In this document: positions 16,246 to 24,870 of the stretch, piece by piece
How the letters are laid out: the number at the start of each line of letters is the position of its first letter
How positions within the stretch are numbered: the stretch's first letter is position 1
Assembly (NCBI GenBank): GCA_963836355.1
Contig: CAWIJO010000010.1
Coordinates: forward strand, 62,001-126,000
Direction of reading: 5' to 3'
Length of the DNA stretch: 64,000 nucleotides
Origin: Palsa-506 sp963836355
GTDB taxonomy: Bacteria; Actinomycetota; Actinomycetes; Streptosporangiales; Streptosporangiaceae
Notes under the pieces: generated by a model
What the model was told of the DNA's origin: nothing
What the model saw: only the letters and a program-made list of their open reading frames with translations
Database searches by the model: none
Program-made: the position numbers and the translations under genes

Positions 16246-19016
16246 TGGAGTCGGCAGAGATTGCCCGCCGCTTCCTTAGCTATTTCGAGCGGCACGGGCA
16301 CACGGTGGTGCCCTCGGCCAGCCTGATTGCCGATGACCCGACGCTGCTTCTCGTCAATGCCGGGATGAATCCGTTTAAGCCCTATTTCCTCGGCCAGCAG
16401 ACGCCGCCGTTTCCCCGGGCCGCCAGCGCGCAGAAGTGCGTGCGCACCCCGGACATCGAGGAAGTCGGCAAGACCACCAGGCACGGGACGTTCTTCCAGA
16501 TGCTGGGGAACTTCTCGTTCGGCGATTACTTCAAGGACCAGGCCATCCCGTATGCGTGGGAACTGCTGACCGGGCCCGAATCCGACGGCGGGTTCGGGTT
16601 CCCCCCGGACCGGCTGTGGGCCACCGTCTACCACGACGACGACGAAGCGGCGAAGATCTGGCGGGACGCCGTTGGCCTGCCCGAGGACCGCGTCCAGCGG
16701 CGCGGCATGGCCGACAACTTCTGGTCGATGGGCGTGCCAGGACCATGCGGGCCGTGCTCGGAGATCTACTACGACCGCGGGCCCGAGTACGGCCGCGAAG
16801 GCGGCCCGGTGGTGGACGAGGACCGCTACCTGGAGGTCTGGAATCTCGTCTTCATGCAGTACGCACGCGGTGCGGGCCCAGGCAAGGAGGGCTACCCGAT
16901 CATCGGCGAGCTGCCATCGAAGAACATCGACACCGGCATGGGCCTGGAGCGGATGGCCGCGCTGCTGCAGGGCGTCGACAACATCTACGAGATCGACACC
17001 ATGTGGAAGGTGCTCGATCGCGCGGCGGAGTTGACCGAGCAGAAGTACGGCCGGGATCACCGGACCGACGTCTCACTCCGGATCGTTGCCGACCACGTGC
17101 GCACCGCGGTGATGCTGGTCGCCGACGGCGTGCTGCCGTCCAACGAGGCCCGCGGCTACGTGCTGCGCCGGATCCTGCGGCGCAGCGTCCGCAACCTCCG
17201 GCTGCTGGCCGGCTCGCAGCGCGGCGGGACCGGCGGCTCGCACGACGCGGACCGCGGCGGCCACGGCGAGCGGTACTTGCACGAGCTCTCCGCGGTCGCC
17301 ATCGACGCACTCGGCGATCAGTACCCGGAGCTGCACCGCGACGCCCCGAACATCCTCACCGTGATCGACGCGGAAGAATCGGTCTTCCTCGGCACGCTGC
17401 GCACCGGCACCGCGATATTCGACGCCGCGGTCGAGGAGACCAGGCGGCGCGGGGCCGAGACGATTCGCGGCGAGCAGGCATTCCAGCTGCACGACACCTA
17501 TGGCTTCCCGATCGACCTGACCCTGGAAATGGCCGCGGAGCAGGGCCTGGCCGTGGACGAGCCGGAATTCCGCAGGCTGATGGCGCAGCAGCGGCAGCGG
17601 GCCAAGGAGGACGCGGCTGGGAAGAAGACCGGCAACGCTGACATCTCGGTGTTCGCGGCCATCCTGGAGCGCTCCGGCCCGGTCGCGTTCACCGGCTACG
17701 ACCAGGTGGCAGGCGAGGCGACGGTCACGGGCCTGCTGGTGGGCGGCGTCGCGGTGCCCGCGGCCGGCGCGGGCACCGAGGTAGCCGTGGTGCTCGACCG
17801 GACCCCGTTCTACGCAGAGGGCGGCGGCCAGCTTGCCGACGCCGGCCAGATCACCGCGCAGGCCAGCGGCGGATCCGGCGCGGCGGCCACGGTCGAGGTA
17901 CTCGACGTGCAGTCCCCGGTCACCGGCCTGGTCGTGCACCGGGGGCGGGTGACCAGCGGCGAGATTGCCGTCGGCGCGCCGGTTTACCTGGAGATCGACA
18001 TCGACCGCCGCCGAGCGATCTCCCGGTCGCATACCGCCACCCACCTGGTGCACCGGGCATTCCGCGGCGCGCTCGGCGAGTCCGCTGCCCAGGCAGGCTC
18101 GGAGAACTCGCCGGGCCGATTCAGGTTCGACTTCACCGCAGGCGGCGCCGTGCCGCCGTCCGTGCTGCGGGACGCGGAGGACGAGGTCAACCAGGTCCTG
18201 ATCACCGACCTGGACGTCCGGGCCTTCCACACGTCCATCGACGAGGCGCGGGCGATGGGCGCGCTCGCGCTGTTCGGCGAGAAATACGGCGAGCGGGTCC
18301 GCGTCGTCGAGGTCGGCGACTACTCCCGCGAGCTTTGCGGCGGCACCCATGTGGCGCGCTCCGGCCAGCTCGGCCTGATCAAGATCCTGGGCGAGGCGTC
18401 GATCGGCTCGGGGGTGCGCAGGGTCGAGGCACTGGTCGGCATGGACGCGTTCCGCTTCCTGGCCAGGGAGAACGTTCTGGTCAGCCAGCTCACCGAGCAG
18501 CTCAAGGCACCCAGGGAAGAGCTGCCCGAGCGGATTGCCGGGCTGCTGAGCCGGCTCCGGGATGCCGAGCGTGACCTGCAGCGGCTGCAGTCCAGCCAGC
18601 TGCTCGGGGCAGGCGCCGAGCTGGCCAGCCGGGCCGAGGATGTGGGCGGGACCGCTTTCATCGGGCATCAGGTGCCCGATGGCACCGCGGCCGACGGGAT
18701 CCGGAAGCTCGCGCTCGACCTGCGCGGCCGACTGCCGGCCGGGCGTCCTGCCGTCGTGGTGGTCGCGGGCGTGCCGGCCGACCGGCCGGTCGTCGTCGTG
18801 GCCGTCAACGAAGCCGCGCGCAAGGCTGGCCTGGCGTCCGGAGCGCTCGTGCGGCCGGCCGCTGAGGTGCTCGGCGGCCGCGGCGGCGGCAAGGACGATG
18901 TCGCGCAAGGTGGCGGTGCGCCGCTCGGGACTGCAGCACCGGCAGTTATCGGGAACGCATTTAACGCGGTTCGCGCGGTTGTTGGGAACACGGCGAGGCA
19001 GGGTGGCGTAGCGTGA
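16245..19016 (+). CDS. alaS: Alanyl-tRNA synthetase
   Basis: AlaRS charges tRNA-Ala and proofreads mischarged Ser and Gly. The ~923-residue protein starts with the catalytic domain (EIARRFLSYFERHGHTVVPSASL, PLLVNAGMNPFKP-type motif, RTPDIEEVGKTTRHGTFFQMLGNFSFGDYFK), then an editing domain with HTATHLVHRAFR near residue 595 and ELCGGTHVARSGQLG near 698, which supply the zinc ligands, and a C-terminal DHHA1-like domain with GGRGGGKDDVAQGGG. I took ATG at 16245 because MESAEIARRF matches the family start; ATG at 16242 is equally possible. All expected motifs are present. It lies directly upstream of ruvX and mltG, as in most actinobacteria. Confidence 0.96.
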   Translation: MESAEIARRFLSYFERHGHTVVPSASLIADDPTLLLVNAGMNPFKPYFLGQQTPPFPRAASAQKCVRTPDIEEVGKTTRHGTFFQMLGNFSFGDYFKDQAIPYAWELLTGPESDGGFGFPPDRLWATVYHDDDEAAKIWRDAVGLPEDRVQRRGMADNFWSMGVPGPCGPCSEIYYDRGPEYGREGGPVVDEDRYLEVWNLVFMQYARGAGPGKEGYPIIGELPSKNIDTGMGLERMAALLQGVDNIYEIDTMWKVLDRAAELTEQKYGRDHRTDVSLRIVADHVRTAVMLVADGVLPSNEARGYVLRRILRRSVRNLRLLAGSQRGGTGGSHDADRGGHGERYLHELSAVAIDALGDQYPELHRDAPNILTVIDAEESVFLGTLRTGTAIFDAAVEETRRRGAETIRGEQAFQLHDTYGFPIDLTLEMAAEQGLAVDEPEFRRLMAQQRQRAKEDAAGKKTGNADISVFAAILERSGPVAFTGYDQVAGEATVTGLLVGGVAVPAAGAGTEVAVVLDRTPFYAEGGGQLADAGQITAQASGGSGAAATVEVLDVQSPVTGLVVHRGRVTSGEIAVGAPVYLEIDIDRRRAISRSHTATHLVHRAFRGALGESAAQAGSENSPGRFRFDFTAGGAVPPSVLRDAEDEVNQVLITDLDVRAFHTSIDEARAMGALALFGEKYGERVRVVEVGDYSRELCGGTHVARSGQLGLIKILGEASIGSGVRRVEALVGMDAFRFLARENVLVSQLTEQLKAPREELPERIAGLLSRLRDAERDLQRLQSSQLLGAGAELASRAEDVGGTAFIGHQVPDGTAADGIRKLALDLRGRLPAGRPAVVVVAGVPADRPVVVVAVNEAARKAGLASGALVRPAAEVLGGRGGGKDDVAQGGGAPLGTAAPAVIGNAFNAVRAVVGNTARQGGVA

Positions 19017-19074
19017 GACCGTGCTGCAGCCACATCGTTGCCGAGGTGATATCGGCGGCCACCGGAGCCTGTCC

Positions 19075-19545
19075 TTGAGGCATGGCGTCCGGCTAGCGGT
19101 GGACGTCGGGACCGTGCGAATCGGCGTGGCGCGCAGCGATCCGGACGGGCTGCTTGCCAGCCCGCTCGCTACCGTTGCCCGGGGTCGCGGCGACCTGGAC
19201 AACCTGGCTGGCCTGGCGGCCTGCCACGATGCGGTCGAGGTCATCGTCGGGCTGCCAACCGGCCTGTCTGGCCGGGAAGGCGCATCCGCTGCCGACGCGC
19301 GGACCTTCGCGGCGGCCCTGGCCGAGCGGCTGGCGCCGCGCCCGGTGCGGCTGGTCGATGAGCGGTTTACCACCGTGCTCGCGCACGACGCGCTGCGGCG
19401 CGGCGGCCGCGGCGCAAGGCAGCGGCGGGCGGCAGTGGACAAGGCGGCGGCGGCGCTGCTGCTGCAGGGGGCACTCGACACGGAGCGTTCGACAGGCCAG
19501 CCAGCAGGCGAGCTGGTGGCTGCGGCCTCCGGAGCGCTCGGGTGA
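19075..19545 (+). CDS. ruvX: Putative pre-16S rRNA nuclease / Holliday junction resolvase-like protein
   Basis: RuvX (YqgF) has an RNase H-like fold and is needed for trimming the 5' end of 16S rRNA in E. coli. The protein starts RHGVRLAVDVGTVRIGVARSDPDG with the first acidic catalytic residue (D in VDVGT), continues with VEVIVGLPTGLSGREG, RLVDERFTTVLAH (catalytic Glu region) and ends with DKAAAALLLQGALD (last Asp). I prefer TTG at 19075, preceded by GGAG at seven bases and matching the family start; an in-frame GTG at 19021 would add 18 unrelated residues. Its stop overlaps the mltG start (GTGA). Confidence 0.9.
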   Translation: MRHGVRLAVDVGTVRIGVARSDPDGLLASPLATVARGRGDLDNLAGLAACHDAVEVIVGLPTGLSGREGASAADARTFAAALAERLAPRPVRLVDERFTTVLAHDALRRGGRGARQRRAAVDKAAAALLLQGALDTERSTGQPAGELVAAASGALG

Positions 19546-22325
19546 CCCGCGACGGGCGGCACGGGGAGAGCCTGCAGGACGACACCCACTGGCCACCTGC
19601 CGGGGACGCAGCGTTGCCGAACGGCTACGGCAAGGTGTCCAGGCATGCCGCGCCGGATAACGAGTACGTCGCCCAGGAGCCCTACGGCCAGCCCGGCGAA
19701 CCAGTTGAACCGGGCTACGGCGGCCAGCCCAGCCAGCCGGGCTACGGCGGGCAGCCGAGCCAGCCGGGCTACGGCGGGCAGCCGAGCCAGCCGGGCTACG
19801 GCGGGCAGCCGAGCCAGCCGGGCTACGGCGGGCAGCCGAGCCAGCCTGGCCGCGGTCGGCCTGGCGCGACGGATCCCTATGGGACACGAGATTCATATCC
19901 GTCGCCTGCACCGCCGGATCCATATGCATCGCAGGATCTGTATGCGCCGCCCCGGGATGCCTATGTCGCCAGGGATACCTATCCGCCGCAGGAGGCCTAC
20001 CCTCCGCCCGATCTGTATCCGCCGTCAACGCCGGGACGTGCGCGTGATCCCTATGCCGAGCCGGATCCGCACGGTTCGCATCCGTCCTATCCCGGTCTGG
20101 CCGATCCTGGTCTCGTGACTGAGCGGTACGGCCAGCAACCGGAGCACGAGCAGCTCAGCCGGCCCGCTGCCCCGAGCCCGCACGATCCGTACGGCGGCAG
20201 AGATCCGCTCGACCCCTCGGTGCCGTACGTGCCGATGGAGTCGTACGGCCAGCCCGGCCAGCAGGACCCCTACGGCCGGCCCGGCCCCTACGGCCAGCCC
20301 GACCCCTACGGCGAGTACGGCGAGGCGGATCCGTACCGTCAACCGGATTCCGCCGGTGGCCAGGATCCGTATCGCCGCGACAGCGCCCCCGGCCGCGGAG
20401 CTGACCCGTACGGCTCGACCGATCCGCATGGGTCCGCCGATCCGTATGGGTCCGCCGATCCAGCTGGTTCGGTCGGCCCTTACGGTGCGACTACCCAGTA
20501 CCAGCAGCCGCCGGATTTCGGCGGCTACCCGTCCGGCGTGCCCGGTGATCCGCACGGTTCCCAGCCGCAAGCCGCCGTCTGGCCCGGCCCGGCCGGGCCA
20601 GATCCGGCCACTGATCCGGCCGCAGGCGCATCCGGCGGCCCGTTCCGCTGGCTGCCTCCCGCCGAACGCGGCCAGGGCGCTGCCAGTCACGGCGCTGCCG
20701 GGAACAGCCCGGCTGATGACGGTCCTGCGGGCTATGGCCAGCAGGGTGGCTACGACCCGCGCTACCCGGCCAGCGACGACCCTCGTTACCCGGCCAGCGA
20801 CGACCCGCGCTACCCGGCCAGCAACGACCCTCGTTACCCAGCCAGCGATGATTTCGGTTACCCGGCCAGCGACGATTTCGGTTACCCAGCAGGCAGCGGC
20901 GTCGGCTACCCGGGGGGCGGTCCCGGCTACCCCGAGAGCGACGTCGGCTACCCGGGGGGCGGTCCCGGCTATCCGGGCTATCCGGCCGACGGCTATCCGG
21001 GCTATCCGGCCGACGGTGACCCGGGCTATCCGCCGGGCGCTGACCCGCGCTTCCCGCCGGAGGAGCCTGGCTACGCCGCTCCCGGCGGACCGCGCCAGCC
21101 GGCCGACGCCCCGCCCCGCCCCGGGCCGGGCCGGGGCGGGGGCACCGCTCGGGGATCCGCGGCCGCGCTGGCAGGCGGATCCGGCCGCGGACAGTCCGGC
21201 CGCGGGCCGGGAAAGAAGGCCGCACGCGGGCAGGGAACCGAACCCGCGGCAGGGCCCGACGACCCGCCGGGGAAAAAGCGCCGCAGCGGAACGCTGGCCG
21301 GCCTGACCGCCGCGATCGTCATCATCGTCGTGCTTGCCGCAGGCGGAATCTACGGCTACCGCTACGTCCAGACAAAGCTGCATCCGGCGAACTTCACCGG
21401 CCAGGGCCACGGCACCGTCGACGTGCAGGTCAAGCCGGGTGATAGCGCCTTCGACCTGGCGCCGCGGCTGCTGCGCCTCGGGGTGATCGCCAGCACCGGC
21501 GCCTTCATCGCGGCGGTCAAGGCCAGCAGCGATCCGACCGGTCTTGAGCCGGGGACCTTCCGGCTGCACAAGGCCATGAACGCCGCGCTCGCCTACCAGT
21601 TGCTGCTGAGCCCGAAGTCCCGGATACAGACGACGGTCACCATCCCGGAGGGCTACCGGCTCTCCCAGATCGTCGCCAGCCTGGGCAAGCAGACCGGGTT
21701 CAAGCCAATCGCCTACAGCGAGGCACTCAGGGACCCGGCGACGCTTGGCCTGCCGTCCTACGCCAGGGGAAATCCGGAGGGCTACCTGTTCCCGGCGACC
21801 TACCAGATCCAGCCCAGCATGACCGCGACGCAGATCCTGCAGACGATGGTCCAGCGATTCAAGCAGGAGGCGGTGAGCATCAACCTGCCCGCCGGGGCGA
21901 AGGCCGGCCAGGTGAGCGAGAGCCATGTGATCATCGCGGCCAGCCTGATCCAGGCCGAGGGCGGCAAGATCTCGGACTTTCCCAAGATCGCCGAGGTGAT
22001 CTACAACCGGCTGAACCAGGGGATGAAGCTCCAGCTCGACAGCACGGTCTTCTTCGCGATGGGCAAGTTCGGTATCCAGGCCACCGACCAGGACCTGCGG
22101 ACGAACTCGCCGTACAACACCTACCTGCACACCGGGCTGCCGCCGACTCCGATCGATAGCCCGGGCGCCGCCGCGATCAAGGCGGCGCTGCACCCGGCGC
22201 ACGGCAAGTTCCTGTACTTCGTGACCGTGGACCCGAAGAAGAAGATCACCAAGTTCACGGCGAGTGCGACGGTGTTCGAGCAGCTGAGGGCCGAGCTCGC
22301 ACAGAATCTCGCGAAGGGCCGCTGA
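19542..22325 (+). CDS. mltG: Endolytic murein transglycosylase MltG with very long N-terminal region
   Basis: MltG cuts nascent glycan strands and sets their length. The catalytic part is C-terminal: a membrane helix near residues 585-605 (AAIVIIVVLAAGGIYGY), a LysM-like segment (VTIPEGYRLSQIVASLG), NPEGYLFPATYQI, and the YceG active-site region ASLIQAEGGKISDFPKIAEVIYNRL (Glu near 805), LQLDSTVFFAMG and YNTYLHTGLPPTPI. The remaining ~580 residues on the cytoplasmic side are Pro/Gly/Tyr/Gln/Asp-rich, with five exact QPSQPGYGG repeats and many RYPASDDP and GYPG repeats. Typical MltG proteins are 340-450 residues; long tails occur in actinomycetes, but this 927-residue form is large. GTG at 19542 overlaps the ruvX stop. 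Confidence 0.93.
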   Translation: MTRDGRHGESLQDDTHWPPAGDAALPNGYGKVSRHAAPDNEYVAQEPYGQPGEPVEPGYGGQPSQPGYGGQPSQPGYGGQPSQPGYGGQPSQPGYGGQPSQPGRGRPGATDPYGTRDSYPSPAPPDPYASQDLYAPPRDAYVARDTYPPQEAYPPPDLYPPSTPGRARDPYAEPDPHGSHPSYPGLADPGLVTERYGQQPEHEQLSRPAAPSPHDPYGGRDPLDPSVPYVPMESYGQPGQQDPYGRPGPYGQPDPYGEYGEADPYRQPDSAGGQDPYRRDSAPGRGADPYGSTDPHGSADPYGSADPAGSVGPYGATTQYQQPPDFGGYPSGVPGDPHGSQPQAAVWPGPAGPDPATDPAAGASGGPFRWLPPAERGQGAASHGAAGNSPADDGPAGYGQQGGYDPRYPASDDPRYPASDDPRYPASNDPRYPASDDFGYPASDDFGYPAGSGVGYPGGGPGYPESDVGYPGGGPGYPGYPADGYPGYPADGDPGYPPGADPRFPPEEPGYAAPGGPRQPADAPPRPGPGRGGGTARGSAAALAGGSGRGQSGRGPGKKAARGQGTEPAAGPDDPPGKKRRSGTLAGLTAAIVIIVVLAAGGIYGYRYVQTKLHPANFTGQGHGTVDVQVKPGDSAFDLAPRLLRLGVIASTGAFIAAVKASSDPTGLEPGTFRLHKAMNAALAYQLLLSPKSRIQTTVTIPEGYRLSQIVASLGKQTGFKPIAYSEALRDPATLGLPSYARGNPEGYLFPATYQIQPSMTATQILQTMVQRFKQEAVSINLPAGAKAGQVSESHVIIAASLIQAEGGKISDFPKIAEVIYNRLNQGMKLQLDSTVFFAMGKFGIQATDQDLRTNSPYNTYLHTGLPPTPIDSPGAAAIKAALHPAHGKFLYFVTVDPKKKITKFTASATVFEQLRAELAQNLAKGR
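19710..19844 (+). repeat. Five in-frame 27-bp repeats in mltG
   Basis: Five consecutive 27-bp copies starting at 19710 encode PGYGGQPSQ units in the cytoplasmic low-complexity region of MltG; copies two to five are identical. Confidence 0.92.
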
Positions 22326-22359
22326 CGGTTCCGGATGCAGCTGACGGTTTCCGGATGAA
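22321..22359 (+). repeat. Direct repeat spanning the mltG stop and aroE start
   Basis: GCTGACGGTTCCGGATGCA (22321-22339) is followed immediately by GCTGACGGTTTCCGGATGAA (22340-22359). The first copy holds the mltG stop codon and an ATG; the second holds the aroE ATG at 22355. Confidence 0.85.
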
Positions 22360-23194
22360 GGCCGCGGTTCTCGGCTCGCCGGTTACCCATTCGCTATCCC
22401 CGGTGCTGCACCGTGCCGCATACGCCGAGCTCGGCCTGACAGGCTGGAGCTATCAGGCGATCGAGTGCACCGAGGCCGGGCTCCCCGGGCTGCTGGCCGG
22501 CTGCGACGCCGGCTGGGCCGGGATGTCGCTCACCATGCCGCTGAAGCGCGCGGTGCTGCCGCTGCTCGGCCAGGTCGAGCCGGTGGCCGCCAAGGTGGGC
22601 GCCGCCAACACGGTCATCTTCGCCGGCGGCACGATGACCGGGCACAACACCGATGTCCCTGGCATGATCGCCGCACTCGCCGAGGCGGGAGTTCCGGCGG
22701 CCGAGGTCTCCGGACCTGGCTGCGCGCTGATCCTCGGCGGCGGCGCTACCGCCTGTTCCGCGCTGGCCAGCCTGCGCGGGCTCGGCGCGGACGAGGCGAC
22801 GGTTGCCGTCCGCGACCCGGCCCGCGCGGCGGATTTGCTGGCCGCTGCAGCCCGGCTGGGCATCCGAGTCCGGCTGATCCCGTTCGGGGAGTACCCGGCC
22901 CAGGGTTGGCGACTACTGATCTCGACTGTCCCGGCCGGGGCAGCCGATATATATGTGAAACGGATCCTCCGGTCCACTGCCGCCCCGCTGGCAGCTCTCG
23001 ACGTGGTCTATCACCCCTGGCCAACCCGGCTGGCGGCGGCCGCGCGGCAGGCCGGCTCGATTGCTGTCAGCGGCTTCGACCTGCTGCTGCACCAGGCCGG
23101 GCCACAGGTCGGGCTGATGACCGGCAAGCCGGCCCCGGTCGCCGCGATGCGCGCGGCAGGCCTGGCCGAGCTAGCCCGCCGGGCTGCCCGCTAG
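22355..23194 (+). CDS. aroE: Shikimate 5-dehydrogenase
   Basis: AroE reduces 3-dehydroshikimate to shikimate with NADPH in aromatic amino acid synthesis. The 279-residue protein has the substrate-binding start VLGSPVTHSLSPVLHRAAYAELGL, the catalytic Lys region MSLTMPLKRAVLPLL, the Asp of GHNTDVPGM, the nucleotide-binding loop LILGGGATACSALASL, and the C-terminal DLLLHQAGPQVGLMTG. The usual SLTxPxK motif is SLTMPLK here. It follows mltG with only 29 bases between stop and start, consisting of a direct repeat, so co-transcription is likely. A following terminator is not obvious. Confidence 0.94.
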   Translation: MKAAVLGSPVTHSLSPVLHRAAYAELGLTGWSYQAIECTEAGLPGLLAGCDAGWAGMSLTMPLKRAVLPLLGQVEPVAAKVGAANTVIFAGGTMTGHNTDVPGMIAALAEAGVPAAEVSGPGCALILGGGATACSALASLRGLGADEATVAVRDPARAADLLAAAARLGIRVRLIPFGEYPAQGWRLLISTVPAGAADIYVKRILRSTAAPLAALDVVYHPWPTRLAAAARQAGSIAVSGFDLLLHQAGPQVGLMTGKPAPVAAMRAAGLAELARRAAR

Positions 23195-23601
23195 CGCATG
23201 GCGCCGGGCCGCGGGAATACCATCGGGGACCTCGATGCGTTAGGCTGGTGAGAGAAAAGTCCGGCGTAGCAAGCCGGACGTGCAAGCGGAGGACCACCTC
23301 GGCCGCCTCCCACCTTGCCAGCTCAGCTGCTGGCGGGTATGACTGGTCAGCCCGCGAGGGCAGGCCGATCAGGCCGGCGCTTTAGCGGTCGTGCGGGCAC
23401 GGCGGCCGGGGCGTTGCATGGCGCAGCCGGACCGGGCATGCCCCTAGGTCGGCTACGCGGCAATGGTGGCCCCGTATGCATGCCGTGCGGGGCTTTCTGC
23501 GTCGAAGGCGCAGCAGACCCGCTGAGCTGCGGCAGACATCTGGAAAAAATTACCCGGCAGGGGGGCGTCCTCTGGCCGGGAAAGTGACACAAGGAGGTCA
23601 C
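23195..23601 (+). promoter_or_regulatory. Long structured leader of the infC-rpmI-rplT operon
   Basis: About 400 bases without a gene separate aroE from infC. They contain a perfect 7-bp hairpin (GTCCGGC 23259-23265 with GCCGGAC 23273-23279), immediately followed by a second interrupted stem (GCAAG 23282-23286 / CTTGC 23314-23318, and GGAGG 23288-23292 / CCTCC 23306-23310). A TAGGCT hexamer at 23242-23247 could be a -10. Leaders of infC-L35-L20 operons often mediate L20 or IF3 feedback in other bacteria; that role here is inference. The AAGGAGG ribosome site of infC is at 23591-23597. Confidence 0.5.
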
Positions 23602-24732
23602 ATCAGCACTGAACCCCGCATCAACGAGCGCATCCGGGTACCCGAGGTACGGCTTGTCGGCCCGGCCGGCGAGCAGGTCGGGATCGTTGCCATAAATGAT
23701 GCGCTTGCGCTGGCCCAGGAGGCCGATCTCGACCTCGTCGAGGTCGCGCCGACCGCGCGGCCGCCGGTCTGCAAGCTGATGGATTACGGCAAGTTCAAGT
23801 ACGAGTCCGCGCTGAAGGCCAGGGAGTCCCGCAAGAACCAGGCGCAGACCGTCATCAAGGAGATCAAGCTCCGCCCGAAGATCGACCCGCACGATTACGG
23901 CACCAAGAAGGGCCACGTCGAGCGGTTCCTGAAGCAGGGCGACAAGGTCAAGGTGACGATCATGTTCAGGGGCCGCGAGCAGTCCAGGCCCGAGCTCGGC
24001 CACCGGCTGCTGAAGCGGCTGGCCGCGGACGTCGAGGAGCTTGGCTTCGTCGAGGCACAGCCCAAGCTGGACGGCCGGAACATGATCATGGTGATCGGGC
24101 CGCACAGGAGGAAGACCGACCAGAAGGCCGAGCGCAGCCCGGCCCGCGCTAGCGCGCGCCCGGGTGCCAGGGAAAGCGCGGCGGCTCCGCAGGGCGCCGG
24201 CGCACCGCAGCGCGCTGACGCACCGCAGCGCGCTGACGCACCGCAGCGCGCTGACGCACCGCAGCGCGCAGGCGCACCGCAAGGCGCCAGCACGCCGCAA
24301 GGCGCCAGCTGCAGCACTCCGCAGGGCGCCAGGCGGCGCACCGCAGCGTGCCAGCGCCCAGCAGGGAGCAGGCCCGCGGCCGGGCCCCAGGGCTCCGGGG
24401 GAGGCAGTTACTGCCGTCCCGCGGGCCGGTGCTCCGCGCCCGGTGCCGACGCCGCGGGCGCCGCGGCCGGCGGCGGCGGCTACCGGCGAGCGTGGCCGGG
24501 CGGACGGCCAGGCAGGGCGCTAGCCCCTGCGGCACCAACCGGGCCCCGCCGCAGCCGCTGCGGGCGCCCGGTAACACCGTGCTGGTGGCACGGGCATAGC
24601 AGCGTGCCGCGGCACGGACAGAACGTCAGGAACAGGAGACCACGGCGACATGCCGAAGATGAAGACGCACAGCGGGGCCAACAAGCGCTTCCGGCTGACC
24701 GGCACCGGCAAGGTGATGCGCCGGCGCGCTAA
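23602..24732 (+). CDS. infC: Translation initiation factor IF-3, ATC start, long tail
   Basis: IF3 binds the 30S subunit and checks the start codon and initiator tRNA. The conserved part is STEPRINERIRVPEVRLVG, DLDLVEVAPTARPPVCKLMDYGKFKYE, then the C-terminal domain ending PKLDGRNMIMVIGPHRR (residues ~1-175). The start is probably ATC at 23602, with AAGGAGG four bases upstream; GTG at 23584 is in frame but would bury that site. The tail is abnormal: after four APQRAD-type repeats the frame continues for ~130 codons with Cys and Trp and overlaps rpmI by 83 bases. The +1 frame from about 24315 keeps the Ala/Pro/Arg/Gln composition and stops at 24523, so a one-base indel in the tail is likely. 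The core identification is certain; the 3' end is not. Confidence 0.85.
   Translation: MSTEPRINERIRVPEVRLVGPAGEQVGIVAINDALALAQEADLDLVEVAPTARPPVCKLMDYGKFKYESALKARESRKNQAQTVIKEIKLRPKIDPHDYGTKKGHVERFLKQGDKVKVTIMFRGREQSRPELGHRLLKRLAADVEELGFVEAQPKLDGRNMIMVIGPHRRKTDQKAERSPARASARPGARESAAAPQGAGAPQRADAPQRADAPQRADAPQRAGAPQGASTPQGASCSTPQGARRRTAACQRPAGSRPAAGPQGSGGGSYCRPAGRCSAPGADAAGAAAGGGGYRRAWPGGRPGRALAPAAPTGPRRSRCGRPVTPCWWHGHSSVPRHGQNVRNRRPRRHAEDEDAQRGQQALPADRHRQGDAPAR
24202..24273 (+). repeat. Four in-frame 18-bp repeats in infC
   Basis: GCACCGCAGCGCGCTGAC is repeated at 24202, 24220 and 24238, with a fourth variant copy at 24256 and diverged copies on both sides. They encode APQRAD units in the IF3 tail. 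Confidence 0.9.
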
Positions 24733-24844
24733 CCGGCAGCACTATTTCGAGCACAAGCCGAGCACCCGGACGCGCCGGCTGGAGAATGAAGTAGTGCTCT
24801 CGCCCGCTGACACGAAGAAGATGAAGAGACTGCTGGGGAAGTGA
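24650..24844 (+). CDS. rpmI: 50S ribosomal protein L35
   Basis: A 64-residue basic ribosomal protein of normal length, PKMKTHSGANKRFRLTGTGK at the start and KKMKRLLGK at the end, matching bacterial L35. It is the second gene of the infC-rpmI-rplT operon. ATG at 24650 is preceded by GGAG about 12 bases upstream (a moderate site). The uninterrupted infC frame runs into the first 83 bases of this gene, which is one reason to suspect an indel in infC rather than a true overlap. Confidence 0.95.
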   Translation: MPKMKTHSGANKRFRLTGTGKVMRRRANRQHYFEHKPSTRTRRLENEVVLSPADTKKMKRLLGK

Positions 24845-24870
24845 CCCGGCCCGCTTAAGGAGTCGAAGAA

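Noticed and set aside
17073..19646. Very long open frame antisense to alaS and ruvX
   Set aside because: It mirrors the codon pattern of alaS in GC-rich DNA, has His/Arg/Gln-rich composition and matches no protein family; alaS motifs are intact on the plus strand.
20025..22202. Antisense frame across mltG
   Set aside because: Arises from repeats in mltG; sequence is low complexity without family features.
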